Source of the DNA: Cumulibacter soli
GTDB lineage: Bacteria > Actinomycetota > Actinomycetes > Mycobacteriales > Antricoccaceae
Direction: 5' to 3'
NCBI RefSeq assembly: GCF_004382795.1
Contig: NZ_SMSG01000002.1
Span: forward strand, 496,001-560,000
Length of the DNA: 64,000 nt
In this document: one piece after another, positions 1 to 8,671 of the stretch
Layout of the letters: every line of letters begins with the position of its first letter
How positions within the stretch are numbered: position 1 is the first letter of the stretch
Notes under the pieces: generated by a model
The model's input: only the letters and a program-made list of their open reading frames with translations
Databases searched by the model: none
Told to the model about the DNA's origin: nothing
Position numbers and translations under genes: made by a program

Positions 1-9
1 CTCCTCCGG

Positions 10-3000
10 TCACCAGGCATCCACGCGTGGCAGATAGCGCGCGTTGGCCCACTTCTTACGCTCCACCGCGCCCAGCGCGGTAATCAGCACCTTGCGGGTG
101 TCGATCGGATCGATCACGTCGTCGATCTCCAAATGCATCGCGGTGTTGATGCCGCCGCCGCGCTCATACATGCTTTCGACCAGTTCTTGGTATCGCGCTT
201 CGCGAGCCTCCGGATCGGCGATCGCCTCAAGTTCCTTGCGGAACCCCAGTCGCACGTAGCCTTCTAAGCCCATTCCGCCGAACTCGCCGGTCGGCCACGC
301 GACCGTGTTGACCGGGGCCCGCATCGAACCGCCGACCATCGCCATCGCGCCCAGCCCATAGCCCTTGCGCAGTACGACCGCGGCCATCGGAACGCTCGCG
401 TTTGCCGCGTGCACGAACATCCGGCTGAAGTGTCGTACGGCGGCAGTCTTCTCCGACTCCGGGCCGACCATGAATCCTGGGGTGTCACACAGAGACACGA
501 TCGGCAGCCCGAATGCGTCGCACAACGCGATGTGGCGGGCCGCCTTGTCGGCGCCATCCGAGTCGATCGCGCCGCCGAGCACCCGGGGGTTATTGGCGAT
601 CAGTCCCATCGCTCGACCCTCGATCCGAATCAGCGCGGTGACGATGCAGGTACCGAAGTCCGGTCGCAGCTCCATCACCGAGTCCACGTCGGCAAGGAGC
701 GCAATCGCATCGCGGACGTCGTACGCGCGTAGCCGATTTTCCGGGACCACGTGCCGCAGTTCGCGCTGATCGGCTTCCTGCCAATGATCGAGGTCGCCCT
801 GGAAGTACGAGAGGTACTTCTGCGCAGCGTCGATCGCCGCATTCTCGTCGGCGACACGGATATCGACGACGCCGTTCTGTGTCTGCACATCGATCGGACC
901 GATATCGGTCGGCGCGAAGACGCCCAGGCCGCCGCCTTCGATCATTGCCGGACCGCCCATACCGATGTTGCTGTTCTCGGTGGCGATGATGACATCGCAG
1001 CAGCCCACAATCGCGGCGTTGCCAGCGAAGCATGGACCGGACACGATGCTGATCAGCGGGACCTTGCCGCTGAGTTCGGCCAGCGCGGTCCACGTGTGCC
1101 CGTGCAGTCCGGCTACCTTGGGCGGATCCAGGTCGCCCGGGCGCCCACCGCCGCCTTCGGCGAAGAAGATGACCGGCAGCTGGTTGGCTTTGGCGACGTT
1201 CAGTACCCGATCGGTCTTCTGGTGGTTGAAGTAGCCCTGTGTTCCGGCCAGGACCGTGTAGTCATAGGCCAGCACAGCGGTTTTGGCGCGTTCGACATCG
1301 AATTGCGCACCGTTCACGTGCCCGACGCCGGTGATCATGCCGTCGGCCGGGGTGTTGTGGATCAAATCATCGAGTTCTCGCCGGCGGCGCTGCGCCGCGA
1401 TCGCGAGGCCGCCGTACTCCACAAAGGAACCGTCGTCGAGGAGTCGCTCGACGTTCTCGCGCGCGGTATTCAGCCCCTTCGAGTGCCGTTTTTCAACAGC
1501 TCTTGGCCGTGCATCATCGGTCAGCAGATGCTTGCGGGCGTTGAGGCGGGCGAGATCGGCGCGGATCTCATCGAGATCGCGCTCGCCCAGGTCGGTGAGG
1601 TCCTGGTCCGCTTCGTCATCGACCATCCAGTGCGCGAGTGCCGCGTCGGCCTCGACCACCGCACCCTCTTTTACCGTGATAGCTGCGATCTGGCCGCTGC
1701 TTGGTGCGGCGATGACATGCTGCATCTTCATCGCTTCGATCACGACGATGGTCTGCCCACGCTGCACGCGTTCGCCTGGGGCGGCTTCCACGGACACGAC
1801 CAGGCCACTGATCGGCGACGGGATCGGCTCGGAACCGGCCGGGGCGTCGGCGGCAGTGGACGCGTGCTGAGACGACTCTGCGGGCGTCGTCACCACGGCA
1901 TGTTCGAGCTCGGCGGCCAGCGGAACGAGGTCTTTGGCGTGCTCGTCGAGGTACTTCGTGCTGACGGACCGATCCTCCAACGCGCCCGAACGAAGCAGGG
2001 CTCGCTGTAGCGCGATGTTGCTGGAGACGCCTTCGATCCGAGCGCGCGCGAGCACGTCGTCAGCGAACGCGAGCAGACCGCGTAGATCGACACCTTCGGC
2101 GTGCACGATGACCTTCGCCAGCAGCGAATCAAACCTTGGATTGACCGCGTAACCAGAGCTGACCACGGTATCGACGCGGACACCCGGCCCCGACGGTAAG
2201 TCGGCGATCGTCACGGTGCCCGGCGAGGGTACGGCGAGGCCGGACTTGATCATCTTCTCCGCGTTGATCCGGATCTGAATGGCCTGCCCGTGCGCCTGCA
2301 CTTCCGAGCCACCGAGGCCGAGTTCGTCGAGCGTGACGCCGGTGCACGCGCGGATCTGATCGCGCACCAGATCCCGGCCGGTGATCTGCTCGGTCACGGT
2401 GTGCTCGACCTGAATCCGCGGATTGACCTCCATGAAGTACCAGGAGTCATCCGGCGCGACCAAGAACTCGACCGTCGCCAGGCCGCGATACTGTACGGCC
2501 GCCAACATCCGGATCGCTGCCTGCTGCATCCCGGCACGCGCGCCGTCGTCGATCAGCACCGCCGGCGCGGTCTCGATCAATTTTTGATGGCGCCGTTGCA
2601 AGGTGCAGTCACGATCAAGCATGTGCGCCACGGCGCCAGTGCCATCGCCGATAGCCTGCACTTCGACGTGCCGGGCGTTCTCCAGCAGCATCTCGGCGTA
2701 CACGTCTTCGCGGCCGAATCCTCGCCCGGCTTCGCTGCGTGCTGACGCTACCGCCGACTCGACCTCAGCTGCGTCGCGCACTACCCGCATCCCGCGCCCG
2801 CCGCCGCCCGCCGCGGCCTTGATCATGATTGCGCCGGTGCCGTTCAACGACGCGAACAGTTCCTGGATCTCCTGGGTCGAAGAGTTTTCCGAGGTACCCC
2901 GCAGCACCGGCACCTCGAGTTCGGTGGCCAGCGCCCGTGCCTGGGACTTGTCCCCGAGGCGCTGCAGCGCGACTGGATCGGGACCGATGAACGTGATGTG

Positions 3001-3315
3001 CGCATCGATGCAGGCCTGGGCCAACGCCGCGCTCTCGGACAAGAATCCGTATCCCGGATGCACCATCGTCGCACCAACAGACTGCGCCGCGGCCACGACA
3101 CCGGCAACGTCCAGGTATGCCGCCGGCCCCTCGCCGTTCAGTTCCGCAGCGACATCGCAATCGCGCACATGCGGCGCGCCGGCATCGTCCGCGCTGTAGA
3201 CGGCGGCGGTGCGTAGACCGAGCAACTTCGCGGTGCGCGCTACTCGGCGCACGATCTCACCGCGGTTGGCGATCAATAGGGTTTGGGGCGTCTGCTCGTC
3301 TAAATGCGCGTTCAC
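10..3315 (-). CDS. Single-chain biotin-dependent acyl-CoA carboxylase (biotin carboxylase + BCCP + carboxyltransferase)
   Basis: A 1101-residue protein holding all three parts of an acyl-CoA carboxylase. Residues about 10-460 are biotin carboxylase: a glycine-rich ATP-grasp loop (AAAGGGGRGM, near 170) and the MEVNPRIQVEHTVTE motif near 300. Residues about 495-570 are a biotin carrier domain with EAMKM, biotinyl lysine at 530. Residues about 590-1101 are a carboxyltransferase, including GGGGRPGD and GFMVGPESE stretches. It should carboxylate an acyl-CoA with bicarbonate and ATP in the cytoplasm. Most actinobacteria split these domains between AccA and AccD proteins; the fused order fits the single-chain long-chain/propionyl-type carboxylases known in mycobacteria. 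The substrate cannot be told from sequence. The GTG start is the first in frame and has only a weak SD. The acyl-CoA dehydrogenases downstream in the window lie on the same strand and suggest fatty or branched acyl-CoA metabolism. Confidence 0.93.
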   Translation of the reverse strand: MNAHLDEQTPQTLLIANRGEIVRRVARTAKLLGLRTAAVYSADDAGAPHVRDCDVAAELNGEGPAAYLDVAGVVAAAQSVGATMVHPGYGFLSESAALAQACIDAHITFIGPDPVALQRLGDKSQARALATELEVPVLRGTSENSSTQEIQELFASLNGTGAIMIKAAAGGGGRGMRVVRDAAEVESAVASARSEAGRGFGREDVYAEMLLENARHVEVQAIGDGTGAVAHMLDRDCTLQRRHQKLIETAPAVLIDDGARAGMQQAAIRMLAAVQYRGLATVEFLVAPDDSWYFMEVNPRIQVEHTVTEQITGRDLVRDQIRACTGVTLDELGLGGSEVQAHGQAIQIRINAEKMIKSGLAVPSPGTVTIADLPSGPGVRVDTVVSSGYAVNPRFDSLLAKVIVHAEGVDLRGLLAFADDVLARARIEGVSSNIALQRALLRSGALEDRSVSTKYLDEHAKDLVPLAAELEHAVVTTPAESSQHASTAADAPAGSEPIPSPISGLVVSVEAAPGERVQRGQTIVVIEAMKMQHVIAAPSSGQIAAITVKEGAVVEADAALAHWMVDDEADQDLTDLGERDLDEIRADLARLNARKHLLTDDARPRAVEKRHSKGLNTARENVERLLDDGSFVEYGGLAIAAQRRRRELDDLIHNTPADGMITGVGHVNGAQFDVERAKTAVLAYDYTVLAGTQGYFNHQKTDRVLNVAKANQLPVIFFAEGGGGRPGDLDPPKVAGLHGHTWTALAELSGKVPLISIVSGPCFAGNAAIVGCCDVIIATENSNIGMGGPAMIEGGGLGVFAPTDIGPIDVQTQNGVVDIRVADENAAIDAAQKYLSYFQGDLDHWQEADQRELRHVVPENRLRAYDVRDAIALLADVDSVMELRPDFGTCIVTALIRIEGRAMGLIANNPRVLGGAIDSDGADKAARHIALCDAFGLPIVSLCDTPGFMVGPESEKTAAVRHFSRMFVHAANASVPMAAVVLRKGYGLGAMAMVGGSMRAPVNTVAWPTGEFGGMGLEGYVRLGFRKELEAIADPEAREARYQELVESMYERGGGINTAMHLEIDDVIDPIDTRKVLITALGAVERKKWANARYLPRVDAW

Positions 3316-3561
3316 TCAATGTCCGTTTCATCTCGCGTGCCCTGAGGCACGGCTATCTTGCTGCACTCTAGAGAATGTCGGAGCCGCCGCGCTGGTCGCA
3401 CGTCGCTTGGTAGGGATATCGCCAGCCGGATTCGGGATCTCCCTCAAGCACACCGCTCGCACTCATGGCCTATTGGTGGTTTCCTGGGCCCGGGCGGCTG
3501 TCCGGCAGTCATCGACGTCCGGTCGACCCGATCCGTCCGCGGCGGTGCAGGTCTCACTAAA

Positions 3562-3604
3562 CGCACGGTGCCGAGAGCCCCACCTGGGCTCTCGGCACCG
3601 TGCG
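3562..3604 (-). terminator. Terminator hairpin of the acyl-CoA dehydrogenase pair
   Basis: Perfect 19-bp inverted repeat (CGCACGGTGCCGAGAGCCC and its complement) around a 5-nt loop, lying 16 bp past the stop of the gene at 3620. There is no U-tract, as is common for high-GC actinobacterial terminators. The rest of the 3316-3619 gap shows no gene; it should also hold the promoter of the carboxylase gene, which I could not place. Confidence 0.85.
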
Positions 3605-3619
3605 TTGGCGGTTGACCGA

Positions 3620-4729
3620 CTACGCCGACAGTTCGATCAGCTCGCCGAGCCAGGTGCGGTGCGCGTCCGCGCGGCCCATGCCAATCGAGTCGGCTTTAGC
3701 GCGCTTGAGCATCACGTGCGAAGGGTTCTCCCACGTCATGCCCTGGCCACCGTGCATCTGCAGGCATTCCTCGGCAGCCTTCGGCGCGGTCACGGAGGCA
3801 TGCGCCTTGGCCACTGCAGTGGCGACCGGCAGATCGGGATCGTTCTCCCCCGCGGTCGCCGCGGCATACTTTGCGGCAGCCTGCAACTGTGACACAGACA
3901 CCGACACGTCGGCCATACGGTGCTTGAGGCCCTGGTACGAGCCAATCAGGCGACCGAACTGGTAACGCTGCTTCATATACGCCACAGCGGTATCCAGCGC
4001 ATTCTGGGCCACGCCGTACATCTCGGACGACAGCATCGCCGCGCCGATGAGTAGCGCGTGATGGACGGCCCCTACGGCATCACCGCCGAGCGATGTGCCC
4101 TGTGCGCCATCGAGCGTGATGTCGGCCAGCTGCCGGGTCATGTCCAGCGACACGGCCGGGGCCACGGTCGCATCTGCGCTCGCGACGGCGTAGAGGCCAT
4201 CGGCGGCCGGAACGACCAGGACGTCGGCAGCAAGCGCGTCAGCGACAACCGGGATCGAGCCGGTCAGGCGGCCTTCGGAGACCGTGACAGTCGGTGTGAA
4301 CGGCTTGCCCGGGCCGGCGGAGAACGGAACCGCAAGGGTCGCCGTCTTCTCGCCCGAGGCGATCTCGGAGATCAACTTCTTGTCACCGGCGTGCAGCAAG
4401 GCTGCGGTAGCCAGCACAGCGCTGCCGAAGTACGGAACCGGGGCGGTGGCGCGACCTAGTTCGGTCATGACCACCGCTACCTCGCGCCAGCTGGCACCCG
4501 CACCGCCGAGCTCCTCGGGCACCGCGAGGCCAGCAAGGCCGAGTTCACCAGCGATCTGCTTCCAGAGTTCGAGGTCAGTCGAGGATTCCTCTTCGGTGCG
4601 TGCGAGCACCTGCTGCCATTCGGCGCGCTTGGTCAGCAACCCGCGCAGCGTGGCGGCGAGTTCCTTCTCGTCCTCGGTCTCCAGCAGGGAGTACTGGCCG
4701 CCGACGGGGACGTCTGCAGTAGTGGTCAT
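3620..4729 (-). CDS. Acyl-CoA dehydrogenase, second subunit-like
   Basis: A 369-residue FAD-dependent acyl-CoA dehydrogenase-family protein: helical N-terminal domain (LAGLAVPEELGGAGASWRE), divergent middle beta domain, and C-terminal domain with the YQFGRLIGSYQGLKHRMADV and MHGGQGMTWENPSHVMLKR signatures. Family members oxidise acyl-CoA to trans-2-enoyl-CoA and pass electrons to ETF. Its ATG overlaps the stop of the upstream dehydrogenase by 4 nt, so the two are co-translated. Actinobacteria often make such adjacent, divergent pairs as alpha2-beta2 heterotetramers with one active site per dimer, notably for steroid or branched substrates. That assembly is inference here. Confidence 0.9.
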   Translation of the reverse strand: MTTTADVPVGGQYSLLETEDEKELAATLRGLLTKRAEWQQVLARTEEESSTDLELWKQIAGELGLAGLAVPEELGGAGASWREVAVVMTELGRATAPVPYFGSAVLATAALLHAGDKKLISEIASGEKTATLAVPFSAGPGKPFTPTVTVSEGRLTGSIPVVADALAADVLVVPAADGLYAVASADATVAPAVSLDMTRQLADITLDGAQGTSLGGDAVGAVHHALLIGAAMLSSEMYGVAQNALDTAVAYMKQRYQFGRLIGSYQGLKHRMADVSVSVSQLQAAAKYAAATAGENDPDLPVATAVAKAHASVTAPKAAEECLQMHGGQGMTWENPSHVMLKRAKADSIGMGRADAHRTWLGELIELSA

Positions 4730-5934
4730 CGGGGCAGGTCCTTCCAGGGAACGTCCTTATCGATGCGCGGCTCCGGCGGCAGGCCGAGCACGCGCTCGCT
4801 GATGATGTTGCGCATGATCTCCGACGTACCGCCCTCGATCGACAGGCCGCGCCACCGCAGGTAGCGGAAGCCCGGGATGCGCGACCAGCGCTTGTCGAGG
4901 TCCGGACGGCGCATGTCGTAGTTGTCGTAGCGCAGACCGTCGTCGCCCTGGATCTCCAGCTCGAGGCCGGTGAGGCGCTGGGTCAGCGAAGTGAGGCCAA
5001 GTTTCACAGCCGATCCCTCAGGACCGGGGGCGCCTACTGCCAGCGACTGGCCCAAGCGGATCTGCGCGATGCGTAGAGCTTCGGCCTCGACCCAATTGCT
5101 CAGCAGTGCGTCACGCAGGGCAGGGTCGCGCTGTTCGCTGCTTTCCCAGGTGCGCACGGCTTCACCGATAGCGCCCTCGCCCCGGCGAGCGACCTTGCCA
5201 CCGATGGCCACGCGCTCGTTCATCAGCGTGGTCTGCGCGACTGCCCAGCCCTGGCCGACTTCACCGAGGCGCTGGTTGTCCGGGATCACCACATCGTCGA
5301 GAAAGATCTCGTTGAACTCGGCTTCACCGGTGATCTGCCGCAGCGGGCGCACATCGATACCAGGGGTGTCCATCTTGACCCAGAAGTAGGTCATTCCCCG
5401 GTGCTTGACCGCATCCGGGTCGCTGCGAGTGACTAGCAACGCGTACTCGGCGTGGTGCGCCAGGGACGTCCAGACCTTCTGGCCGTTAATCAGCCAGTCG
5501 CCATTCTCCTGCTTGACCGCGGACGTGCCGAGACCAGCTAGGTCCGAACCAGCGCCGGGCTCAGAGAACATCTGGCACCAGATGTTCTCACCGGTCCACA
5601 GCGGACGCAGCAGTCGCTTGGCGTCTTCTTCGCTGGCAAAGGCAAGTAGCGTCGGCGCGGCCATGCCCAGGCCGATGGCATTCATCCCGGCCTTGTTGTC
5701 CGGTGCGCCAGCTTTAGCGAACGCGTCGCTTACATCAGCCTGCAGGGACCGGTCCAGGCCCTTGCCGCCGTACCCCTCCGGATAGTTCACCCACGCCAGA
5801 CCGGCGTCGTACCGCGCCCGCAAGAACTCCAGCGGCTCAGTGGTCGCCGGATCGTGCGCGGCCAAGAACTCGCGCACCTCCTCAGCGAGCTGAGCGGCCT
5901 GAGTCGCGCGGTCAGCGTTCTGGTCCACAGCCAT
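4726..5934 (-). CDS. Acyl-CoA dehydrogenase, first subunit-like
   Basis: A 402-residue acyl-CoA dehydrogenase. It shows the FAD/substrate beta-domain signature (WCQMFSEPGAGSDLAGL), the NGQKVWTSLAHHAEYALLV strand, and a C-terminal IEGGTSEIMRNIISERVLGLP motif typical of the family's active-site region. An ORF extends to a GTG at 5946, but the ATG at 5934 has a perfect GGAGGT at 5937-5942, so I start there. It overlaps the next dehydrogenase gene by 4 nt. A palindrome at 5958-5973 sits just upstream of the start, between this gene and the divergent NUDIX gene, suggesting substrate-responsive repression. Confidence 0.9.
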   Translation of the reverse strand: MAVDQNADRATQAAQLAEEVREFLAAHDPATTEPLEFLRARYDAGLAWVNYPEGYGGKGLDRSLQADVSDAFAKAGAPDNKAGMNAIGLGMAAPTLLAFASEEDAKRLLRPLWTGENIWCQMFSEPGAGSDLAGLGTSAVKQENGDWLINGQKVWTSLAHHAEYALLVTRSDPDAVKHRGMTYFWVKMDTPGIDVRPLRQITGEAEFNEIFLDDVVIPDNQRLGEVGQGWAVAQTTLMNERVAIGGKVARRGEGAIGEAVRTWESSEQRDPALRDALLSNWVEAEALRIAQIRLGQSLAVGAPGPEGSAVKLGLTSLTQRLTGLELEIQGDDGLRYDNYDMRRPDLDKRWSRIPGFRYLRWRGLSIEGGTSEIMRNIISERVLGLPPEPRIDKDVPWKDLPR

Positions 5935-5957
5935 CGCTACCTCCACGATTCGTTTTC

Positions 5958-5973
5958 TATAATGATCGTTCTA
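5958..5973. promoter_or_regulatory. TetR-like operator upstream of the acyl-CoA dehydrogenase pair
   Basis: Imperfect 16-bp palindrome TATAATGATCGTTCTA (12 of 16 positions symmetric; reads TAGAACGATCATTATA on the coding strand). It lies 24 bp before the dehydrogenase start, and the coding strand also offers a CATTAT -10-like box inside it. The AGAACGATC-type core resembles sites of TetR-family repressors of acyl-CoA catabolism. No TetR gene is in the window, so the regulator is unknown. Confidence 0.45.
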
Positions 5974-6009
5974 CCGGGTGCGCCTGGCTAAGCCAACTCC
6001 GACCCGCAC

Positions 6010-6015
6010 TAGAAT
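6010..6015 (+). promoter_or_regulatory. -10 box, leaderless start of the NUDIX gene
   Basis: TAGAAT ends 7 nt before the GTG start at 6023, which has no SD sequence. This fits a leaderless transcript. Confidence 0.55.
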
Positions 6016-6022
6016 TTAGTGA

Positions 6023-6502
6023 GTGAGCACTCAGTCGACTAACGCTACCCCGGTCGTTCGGCAGCGGATCGGCGCGTACGGCGTCCTGACCCGCGAGATC
6101 GACGGTCGCCGCGAACTGCTGTTGACCCGTATTTCGCCCACCGATTACGGCGCCGGAATGTGGACCTTGCCCGGTGGCGGAATCGATCATGGTGAGCATC
6201 CGGACGACGCCGTCGTGCGTGAGGTCTACGAGGAGACGTCGCTGTCGGTGCGGGTACGGTCGGTCGTCACCGTGACCAGCCTGCACGTCATCGGCAAGAA
6301 CCGCGCCGGGGTGCTCGAGGATTTCCAGGGCGTCGGCATCATCTACCTCGTCGACGCCGACAGTGACGCCGATCTGGACTCGCTGCGCGTCGTTGAAGAG
6401 AACTCCTCCACCGACCTCGTGGAGTGGGTGCCGCTGGATCTGGTGACCGAACGCGAACTCACCAACGTCGCGCGCGCTGCGCTCACGGTGGCCGCAGCCT
6501 AG
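6023..6502 (+). CDS. NUDIX hydrolase
   Basis: A 159-residue NUDIX-fold protein. The Nudix box spans residues about 52-74: GGIDHGE, then seven residues, then REVYEETSL. It matches GX5EX7REUXEEXGU except that serine replaces the late glycine. The Mg2+-binding glutamates are intact, so it should hydrolyse a nucleoside diphosphate linked to another group; the exact substrate (sanitising or signalling nucleotide) cannot be read from sequence. The GTG start follows a -10 box directly. It is divergent from the acyl-CoA dehydrogenases and converges with the GNAT-like gene, whose stop abuts its own. Confidence 0.88.
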   Translation: MSTQSTNATPVVRQRIGAYGVLTREIDGRRELLLTRISPTDYGAGMWTLPGGGIDHGEHPDDAVVREVYEETSLSVRVRSVVTVTSLHVIGKNRAGVLEDFQGVGIIYLVDADSDADLDSLRVVEENSSTDLVEWVPLDLVTERELTNVARAALTVAAA

Positions 6503-7198
6503 CTACTGCTCGACAGTAACCCTGGAGATGACGCCGAGACGGGCGAATCCCAGCGCGAGCGCAGCAACGTGGTCATCGTCGATACCAAGTCGCAGCTGCG
6601 GGATCAATCCGGCGTCCAACGCGTCGTGCATCGCCACCGCAGCGGCAATCTCCACCGCACCTGTGCCGCGCGTGTCGATCGCGCCGACGAAGCTGAGATC
6701 GGCCAGAATCCCGTGCTGCGTCGAGTACGCCGCCGCTGCCGTTGGCCGCTCACCCTCGTCCAGCAACACGAATAGGTGCTCGTGCTCGGTGAGGGCCAGA
6801 CCGCGTACGTCATCCGGGGCGCATCGAGGCAGCAACTCCGCGACGGCTTCAGGGTCTGCGGTCACCTCGGCCTCGGAAAGGCCAGGAGCGCTGAGGTAGT
6901 CATCGGCGTACAACAACGCCTCCACACTAGTCCCGCGCGGGCTATGACCCTTGGCGAGATCGAGCAGTCCGGGCACGGAGAGTAGCGCCTCGTCGGTGTA
7001 CTCGACAGCCTCATCCAGCGCCCACGGTGCGCCGACGAGGACCGTGCGTCCGAGTAACTCGATCGCGACGATCTCGTCACCGTCAGCAATGAGCGTGCGC
7101 CGCTGCGCACCCTCGGCGCCACTGAACGCGTCGTCGTCAAGCCCGTACGCCCGGGCCCACGCCATCGCCACGATCGCCTGTGTGTTCTCGTCAACCAC
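6503..7198 (-). CDS. GNAT-like N-acetyltransferase domain protein, function unknown
   Basis: About 231 residues. The C-terminal half (YSTQHGILADLSFVGAIDTRGTGAVEIAAAVAMHDAL, then LGFARLGV) resembles the beta4-beta5 region and the 'gF...lG' end of GNAT acetyltransferases, with a degenerate acetyl-CoA loop. The N-terminal half looks like a second, divergent GNAT-like repeat. The ORF runs open to 7246, but that would start inside the terminator at 7231-7266. A GTG at 7198 preceded by TACTGT (7206-7211) and a 7-nt gap fits the leaderless pattern of this genome and is preferred. The family call is tentative; a substrate cannot be named. Confidence 0.55.
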   Translation of the reverse strand: MVDENTQAIVAMAWARAYGLDDDAFSGAEGAQRRTLIADGDEIVAIELLGRTVLVGAPWALDEAVEYTDEALLSVPGLLDLAKGHSPRGTSVEALLYADDYLSAPGLSEAEVTADPEAVAELLPRCAPDDVRGLALTEHEHLFVLLDEGERPTAAAAYSTQHGILADLSFVGAIDTRGTGAVEIAAAVAMHDALDAGLIPQLRLGIDDDHVAALALGFARLGVISRVTVEQ

Positions 7199-7230
7199 AA
7201 CTGTCACAGTAACGAACCAGGCCCAAAACG

Positions 7231-7266
7231 CTGAGTGCCGGACCACCGCGGTGGACCGGCACTCAG
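7231..7266 (-). terminator. Terminator of the substrate-binding protein gene
   Basis: Near-perfect 36-bp palindrome: arms CTGAGTGCCGG/CCGGCACTCAG plus an inner CCACCGCGGTGG, with a single A-A mismatch on each side. It starts 18 bp after the stop at 7284. Confidence 0.8.
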
Positions 7267-7283
7267 GGCGTCAATACAGCCGA

Positions 7284-8552
7284 TTACTTCTGGTACGGCG
7301 TCTTGTAGTCCTCGGCCTCGGACGACGCGGTCGGCGCCAGCACCTCAACCAGGGAGCCCGGCGCATCAGTATCGACCTGGGCGATCGCGGTAACACGCGT
7401 CACCGGCGCACCGGGATCGGAGAAGTCGAGTTCGCCGGTCAGGCCCTTGGTATCGAGCGCAGTGATCTTCTTTCGCGCGTCCATCAGACCCTGACGAGTC
7501 ATATCGCCGTCTTCGCACGCCTGCTCCAGCACGGCGCCCCATGCGACGCCCGACAGGTAGCCGGTGATGATCGACTGCGACGGAGCGTCTTCGCTACCGC
7601 TGGCCTCGTACGCCTCACGCAGCGGCGCGGCCGCATCGCTGCTCCAGACCACATTCGGGGTCTGCAGGTAGAACTCGTCCAGCGCCGGAAGAACCGACGG
7701 GTCAGCGATCACACTCGGCTGGAACGACGAGTTGAACCCGAGCAGAGGTACATCCAAACCCTGAGACTGCATCGCTAGGGCTGTGGACGTCAAAGCGGCC
7801 GGCGGGACCGCGACGTACACCAGGTCGACGCCCTGGGACTTGAACTTGGTGACGGTCGTCGTCATGTCGGTGTCGGTGGGCGCGATCGGCGCACCGGCCA
7901 CCTCAATGTCGTGCTGCTCGGCGTACGCCTCGACGCCGGCGAAGGAGTTCTGCCCAGCCTCGTTGTCGAGATAGATCGCGCCGACCTTGTCGCCGTCGGC
8001 GATTTTGCCTTCGGACTGCATGTACGCCATGCCGTTGATGGCCTCGACGTCGAACGTCGTCCCCACCGACAGCATGATCTCGCTGTCGAGGTTCACCGAG
8101 GCGATCGTCGGGGAGGATCCCATGATCTGGTCACTGATCATCTTCTGCTTCAGGGCGGCGAAGACCGCCGAGCCGATGATCTGGATCAGGCCGACGCTCT
8201 CTTCCTTGTTCGCGTCGTACATCGAGACCGCAGTGTCGGCCTTGTAGCCGGTGTCGATCACGTTGAGTTCGATCTGCCGACCACAGATACCGCCGGCCTC
8301 GTTTACCTCGTCAACCCAAATCTGGTTGCCGTGCGTGACCAGAACGCCGCCAACCTTGAAGGGGCCCGAGGAGTCGGTCAGCGCACCAAGCGTGATCGTG
8401 TCGTCGGTTACGCCATAGTCGGTCTTCAGACCGTCAGCACCCTCGCCGCCGCCACCGTCTCCTGCCTTGGTCGAGCAGGCGGACAACGCCATCGAAGCGG
8501 CCAGGCCGAAGCCCACGCCAGCGATGAGTTTCTTGTTCATTCTTGGGGACAC
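7284..8552 (-). CDS. ABC transporter substrate-binding lipoprotein, branched-chain amino acid (LivJ-like) type
   Basis: A 422-residue lipoprotein with a type I periplasmic-binding fold (Peripla_BP_6 type). N-terminus: basic MNKK, hydrophobic stretch, lipobox ALSAC with the lipidated cysteine at residue 26, then a Gly/Glu-rich linker. The mature part opens with ITLGALTDSSGPFKVGG, typical of LivJ/urea/amide binding proteins. It should capture an amino acid or small amide outside the membrane. No permease or ATPase genes are nearby, so it is an orphan binding protein here. The start is GTG at 8552 or ATG at 8540; neither has a strong SD. It lies downstream of map but has a 119-bp gap before it, so probably its own promoter. 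Confidence 0.88.
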   Translation of the reverse strand: MSPRMNKKLIAGVGFGLAASMALSACSTKAGDGGGGEGADGLKTDYGVTDDTITLGALTDSSGPFKVGGVLVTHGNQIWVDEVNEAGGICGRQIELNVIDTGYKADTAVSMYDANKEESVGLIQIIGSAVFAALKQKMISDQIMGSSPTIASVNLDSEIMLSVGTTFDVEAINGMAYMQSEGKIADGDKVGAIYLDNEAGQNSFAGVEAYAEQHDIEVAGAPIAPTDTDMTTTVTKFKSQGVDLVYVAVPPAALTSTALAMQSQGLDVPLLGFNSSFQPSVIADPSVLPALDEFYLQTPNVVWSSDAAAPLREAYEASGSEDAPSQSIITGYLSGVAWGAVLEQACEDGDMTRQGLMDARKKITALDTKGLTGELDFSDPGAPVTRVTAIAQVDTDAPGSLVEVLAPTASSEAEDYKTPYQK

Positions 8553-8671
8553 TCACATCTCTCTACTACGGGAACGCACACCGCGAACCCGAATATTTGA
8601 CAGCGGTGTCACCCTAGTTGGATTCCAGGTGAATGTTGCAGGCACAACGATCAATCATTAGGTGACAACAC

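Noticed and set aside
3316-3619. Short plus-strand ORFs in the gap after the carboxylase gene.
   Set aside because: Arg/Gly-rich products without SD, -10 box or family features; the gap is better explained by promoter plus terminator.
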